Source of the DNA: Atopobiaceae bacterium
Lineage (GTDB): Bacteria > Actinomycetota > Coriobacteriia > Coriobacteriales > Atopobiaceae
Length of the DNA stretch: 64,000 bases
NCBI GenBank assembly: GCA_030525685.1
Contig: JAUNEG010000003.1
Location: 1 to 64,000, forward strand
Reading direction: 5' to 3'
Both the position numbers and the translations under genes were made by a program. Within the stretch, counting starts at the first letter, position 1. The number at the start of each line of letters is the position of its first letter. The notes beneath the pieces are model-generated. The model worked only from the letters and a program-made list of their open reading frames with translations, had not been told where the DNA came from and did no database searches. Of the stretch, positions 61,981 to 64,000 are shown piece after piece.

Positions 61981-63516
61981 ATGACCAGGAAGATTCACAT
62001 CTTTGATACCACCCTGCGCGACGGCGAGCAGAGCCCCGGCGCGTCCATGAACACCGAGGAGAAGCTCGTCATCGCCCAGCAGCTCATCCGCATGGGCGTG
62101 GACGTCATCGAGGCGGGCTTCCCCATCTCCTCCCCGGGCGACTTCCGCTCCGTGCAGGAGATCGGCCGCATCGCCGGCGACGACTGCGTGGTCTGCGGCC
62201 TCACGCGCGCCGTCGAGAAGGACATCGACCGCGCGGCGGAGGCGCTGGCCACGGCCAAGCGCCCGCGCATCCACACCGGCCTCGGCGTGTCGCCCTCCCA
62301 CCTGCGCGACAAGCTGCGCATCACCGAGGACGAGTGCGTCGAGCGCGCCATCCACTGCGTGGAGTACGCCAAGAGGTACGTCGAGGACGTCGAGTTCTAC
62401 GCCGAGGACGCCGGCCGCGCCGACCAGGCCTTCCTCGAGCGCGTGATCCAGGCCGTCGTGAAGGCGGGCGCCACCGTCGTGAACATCCCCGACACCACGG
62501 GCTACCAGCTGCCCGAGGACTTCGGCCGTCGCATCAAGGGTCTCGCGGACAACGTCATCGGCATCGAGGACGTCATCATCTCCGTGCACACCCACAACGA
62601 CCTCGGCATGGCCACGGCGCTCGCCCTCCAGGGCGTCAAGAACGGCGCCCGCCAGATCGAGTGCACGATCAACGGCCTGGGCGAGCGCGCCGGCAACACC
62701 GCGCTCGAGGAGGTCGTCATGTCCATCAAGATGCACGGCGAGGAGCTGGACGCCCACACCGACATCGTGACCACCGAGCTCACGCGCGCGAGCCACCTCG
62801 TCTCTCGCATAACGGGCATGAGCGTCCAGGCCAACAAGGCCATCGTCGGCGCCAACGCCTTCGCGCACTCCTCGGGCATCCACCAGGACGGCGTCCTCAA
62901 GGCCCGCGACACCTACGAGATCATCGACCCCGCCGACGTGGGCGCGGTCGGCTCCGAGATCATCCTCTCGGCCCGCTCCGGCCACGCCGCGCTGCGCCAC
63001 CGCCTGGCCGAGCTGGGCTACACCTTCGAGGACGCCGAGTTCGACGAGGTCTACCAGCGCTTCCTCGAGATCGCGGACCAGAAGAAGGAGGTCTACGACG
63101 AGGACCTCGAGTCCATGGTCCAGGAGCGCCAGCGCGACGTCGCGGCCGTCTACACGCTCGAGGCGCTGCAGGTCTCCTGCGGCGACCCGCTGATCCCCAC
63201 GGCCACGGCCACGATTGCCGACGAGCTGGGCGTGCGCCACGTGGTCGCCGCCACCGGCACCGGCCCCGTCGACGCCGCCTACCAGGCGATCGACAAGGTC
63301 GTGGCGGTCCACGGCGACCTCGCGGAGTTCTCCGTCAAGGCCATCACCCGCGGCATCGACGCCATCGGCGAGGTCACGGTCCGCATCACGGCCGAGGACG
63401 GCAAGGTCTACACCGGTCGCGGCGCCGACAACGACATCATCGTCTCCAGCGCCAAGGCCTACGTGAACGCCATCAACCGCATGATCCAGACCGCTCGCTC
63501 CAAGGAGGGTAAGTAA
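61981..63516 (+). CDS. leuA: 2-isopropylmalate synthase
   Basis: First enzyme of leucine synthesis: joins acetyl-CoA and 2-oxoisovalerate. It has 511 residues, typical for the bacterial LeuA1 form. [18 protein letters not shown] at about 6-23 and the metal-binding HTHNDLGMA near 202-210 are signatures. The C-terminal regulatory domain (about 390-511) implies leucine feedback inhibition. The ATG at 61981 was chosen over an in-frame upstream ATG that lies in the attenuator. It is followed directly by leuC (TAAATG). Confidence 0.95.
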   Translation: MTRKIHIFDTTLRDGEQSPGASMNTEEKLVIAQQLIRMGVDVIEAGFPISSPGDFRSVQEIGRIAGDDCVVCGLTRAVEKDIDRAAEALATAKRPRIHTGLGVSPSHLRDKLRITEDECVERAIHCVEYAKRYVEDVEFYAEDAGRADQAFLERVIQAVVKAGATVVNIPDTTGYQLPEDFGRRIKGLADNVIGIEDVIISVHTHNDLGMATALALQGVKNGARQIECTINGLGERAGNTALEEVVMSIKMHGEELDAHTDIVTTELTRASHLVSRITGMSVQANKAIVGANAFAHSSGIHQDGVLKARDTYEIIDPADVGAVGSEIILSARSGHAALRHRLAELGYTFEDAEFDEVYQRFLEIADQKKEVYDEDLESMVQERQRDVAAVYTLEALQVSCGDPLIPTATATIADELGVRHVVAATGTGPVDAAYQAIDKVVAVHGDLAEFSVKAITRGIDAIGEVTVRITAEDGKVYTGRGADNDIIVSSAKAYVNAINRMIQTARSKEGK

Positions 63517-64000
63517 ATGGCACGCCCCATGACCATGGCCGAGAAGATCCTCGCCGCCCACGCGGGCCTCGACGAGGTCGTCCCCGGCCAGCTCGTCGAG
63601 TGCGACCTCGACCTCGTGCTCGCCAACGACATCACGGCGCCCATCGCCATCAAGACCGTGCGCGAGATCGGCTCCGGCGTCTTCGACAAGGACAAGATCT
63701 GCCTCGTGCCCGACCACTACGCGCCCAACAAGGACATCAAGAGCGCCGAGCAGACCAAGGTCACGCGCGACTTCGCCCACGAGCACCAGATCACGCACTA
63801 CTACGAGCAGGGCTGCATGGGCATCGAGCACGCGCTGCTCCCCGAGCGCGGCGTCGTGGTCCCCGGCGACCTCATGATCGGCGCGGACTCCCACACCTGC
63901 ACCTACGGCGGGATCGGTGCCTTCTCCACCGGCGTCGGATCCACGGACGCCGGCGTGGGCATGGCAACCGGCCGCGCCTGGTTCAAGGTGCCCGAGACCA
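63517..64000 (+). CDS. leuC: 3-isopropylmalate dehydratase large subunit, partial at right edge
   Basis: The first 161 residues are present; the rest lies beyond the window. [22 protein letters not shown] with the first cluster-ligand region is visible near 128-149, and [19 protein letters not shown] precedes it. The sequence looks like the LeuC/HacA-type aconitase family with a separate small subunit. AAGGAGGG precedes the ATG. It is co-transcribed with leuA. Confidence 0.93.
   Translation, partial: MARPMTMAEKILAAHAGLDEVVPGQLVECDLDLVLANDITAPIAIKTVREIGSGVFDKDKICLVPDHYAPNKDIKSAEQTKVTRDFAHEHQITHYYEQGCMGIEHALLPERGVVVPGDLMIGADSHTCTYGGIGAFSTGVGSTDAGVGMATGRAWFKVPET

Overview
The window is a GC-rich bacterial chromosome segment with strong G/C third-position bias, many GTG (and one TTG) starts and GGAGG-type ribosome binding sites. 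The gene content (several DeoR regulators, two mannose-family PTS systems, LacA/LacB, cytosolic-looking sulfatases, SlyD-like FKBP, a GGGtGRT protein with its scaffold partner, NudC) fits an anaerobic or microaerophilic gut or oral actinobacterium of the Coriobacteriia, most likely an Olsenella-like member of Atopobiaceae. That placement is inference from gene content; no rRNA or tRNA gene is visible.

Layout. 0-1.4 kb: a decayed IS1249/IS256-type element abutting pyrE. 1.4-11.4 kb: housekeeping genes (pyrE, asnS, glpK, a small protein plus lipoprotein, manA, mscL with a zinc-ribbon tail, dtd, M32 carboxypeptidase, ROK glucokinase). 11.7-38.2 kb: a large sugar block. It holds a fructose-type PTS EIIBC, PfkB kinase and DeoR; a class II aldolase; a DeoR-HAD phosphatase-mutarotase operon; tagatose-6-phosphate pathway genes lacC, lacB, lacA and a LacR-like regulator, divergent from a mannose-family PTS (A, B, C, D). 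These run into sulfatase, anaerobic sulfatase maturase, second sulfatase (frameshifted), a membrane-anchored helical-repeat protein and a TauE/SafE anion exporter. Then follows an RpiR-controlled operon with a third sulfatase, a second mannose-family PTS (fused AB, C, D) and a PHP/DUF3604-like protein, bracketed by inverted copies of a REP-like repeat. 38.5-64 kb: phosphatase-CHAD fusion, fumC, metY, FKBP, PadR and a HAAS-like protein, murI, a YtrA-type GntR/ABC/DUF1648 cluster, an ISL3 remnant, degV, TPM-pspA, DUF1893, GGGtGRT-scaffold pair, a DinJ-YafQ toxin-antitoxin pair, EamA, nudC, a low-GC island with a lipoprotein-like protein and a cysteine-peptidase-like protein, and the start of leuA-leuC behind a leucine-rich leader peptide and attenuator.

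How the genes may work together. All three sulfatases carry the C-x-P-x-R motif that is matured to formylglycine but lack signal peptides. They sit beside PTS permeases, the maturase and a sulfate/sulfite-type exporter. The inferred system is PTS uptake of sulfated sugars (mucin or glycosaminoglycan fragments), desulfation in the cytoplasm, export of the freed sulfate, and entry of the sugar into tagatose-6-phosphate or related glycolytic routes.

Other structure. A 9-mer GGCGAGAAG (or its 8-base core) recurs in both orientations in most intergenic gaps. A superfamily of REP-like palindromes with GGGGAC cores recurs across the window. There are several candidate operator arrays. Three genes are disrupted outside IS elements: sulfatase 2 (extra G in a G run), the HAAS-like protein (frameshift), and possibly the DUF1893 gene (in-frame UAG before a coding-like tail).
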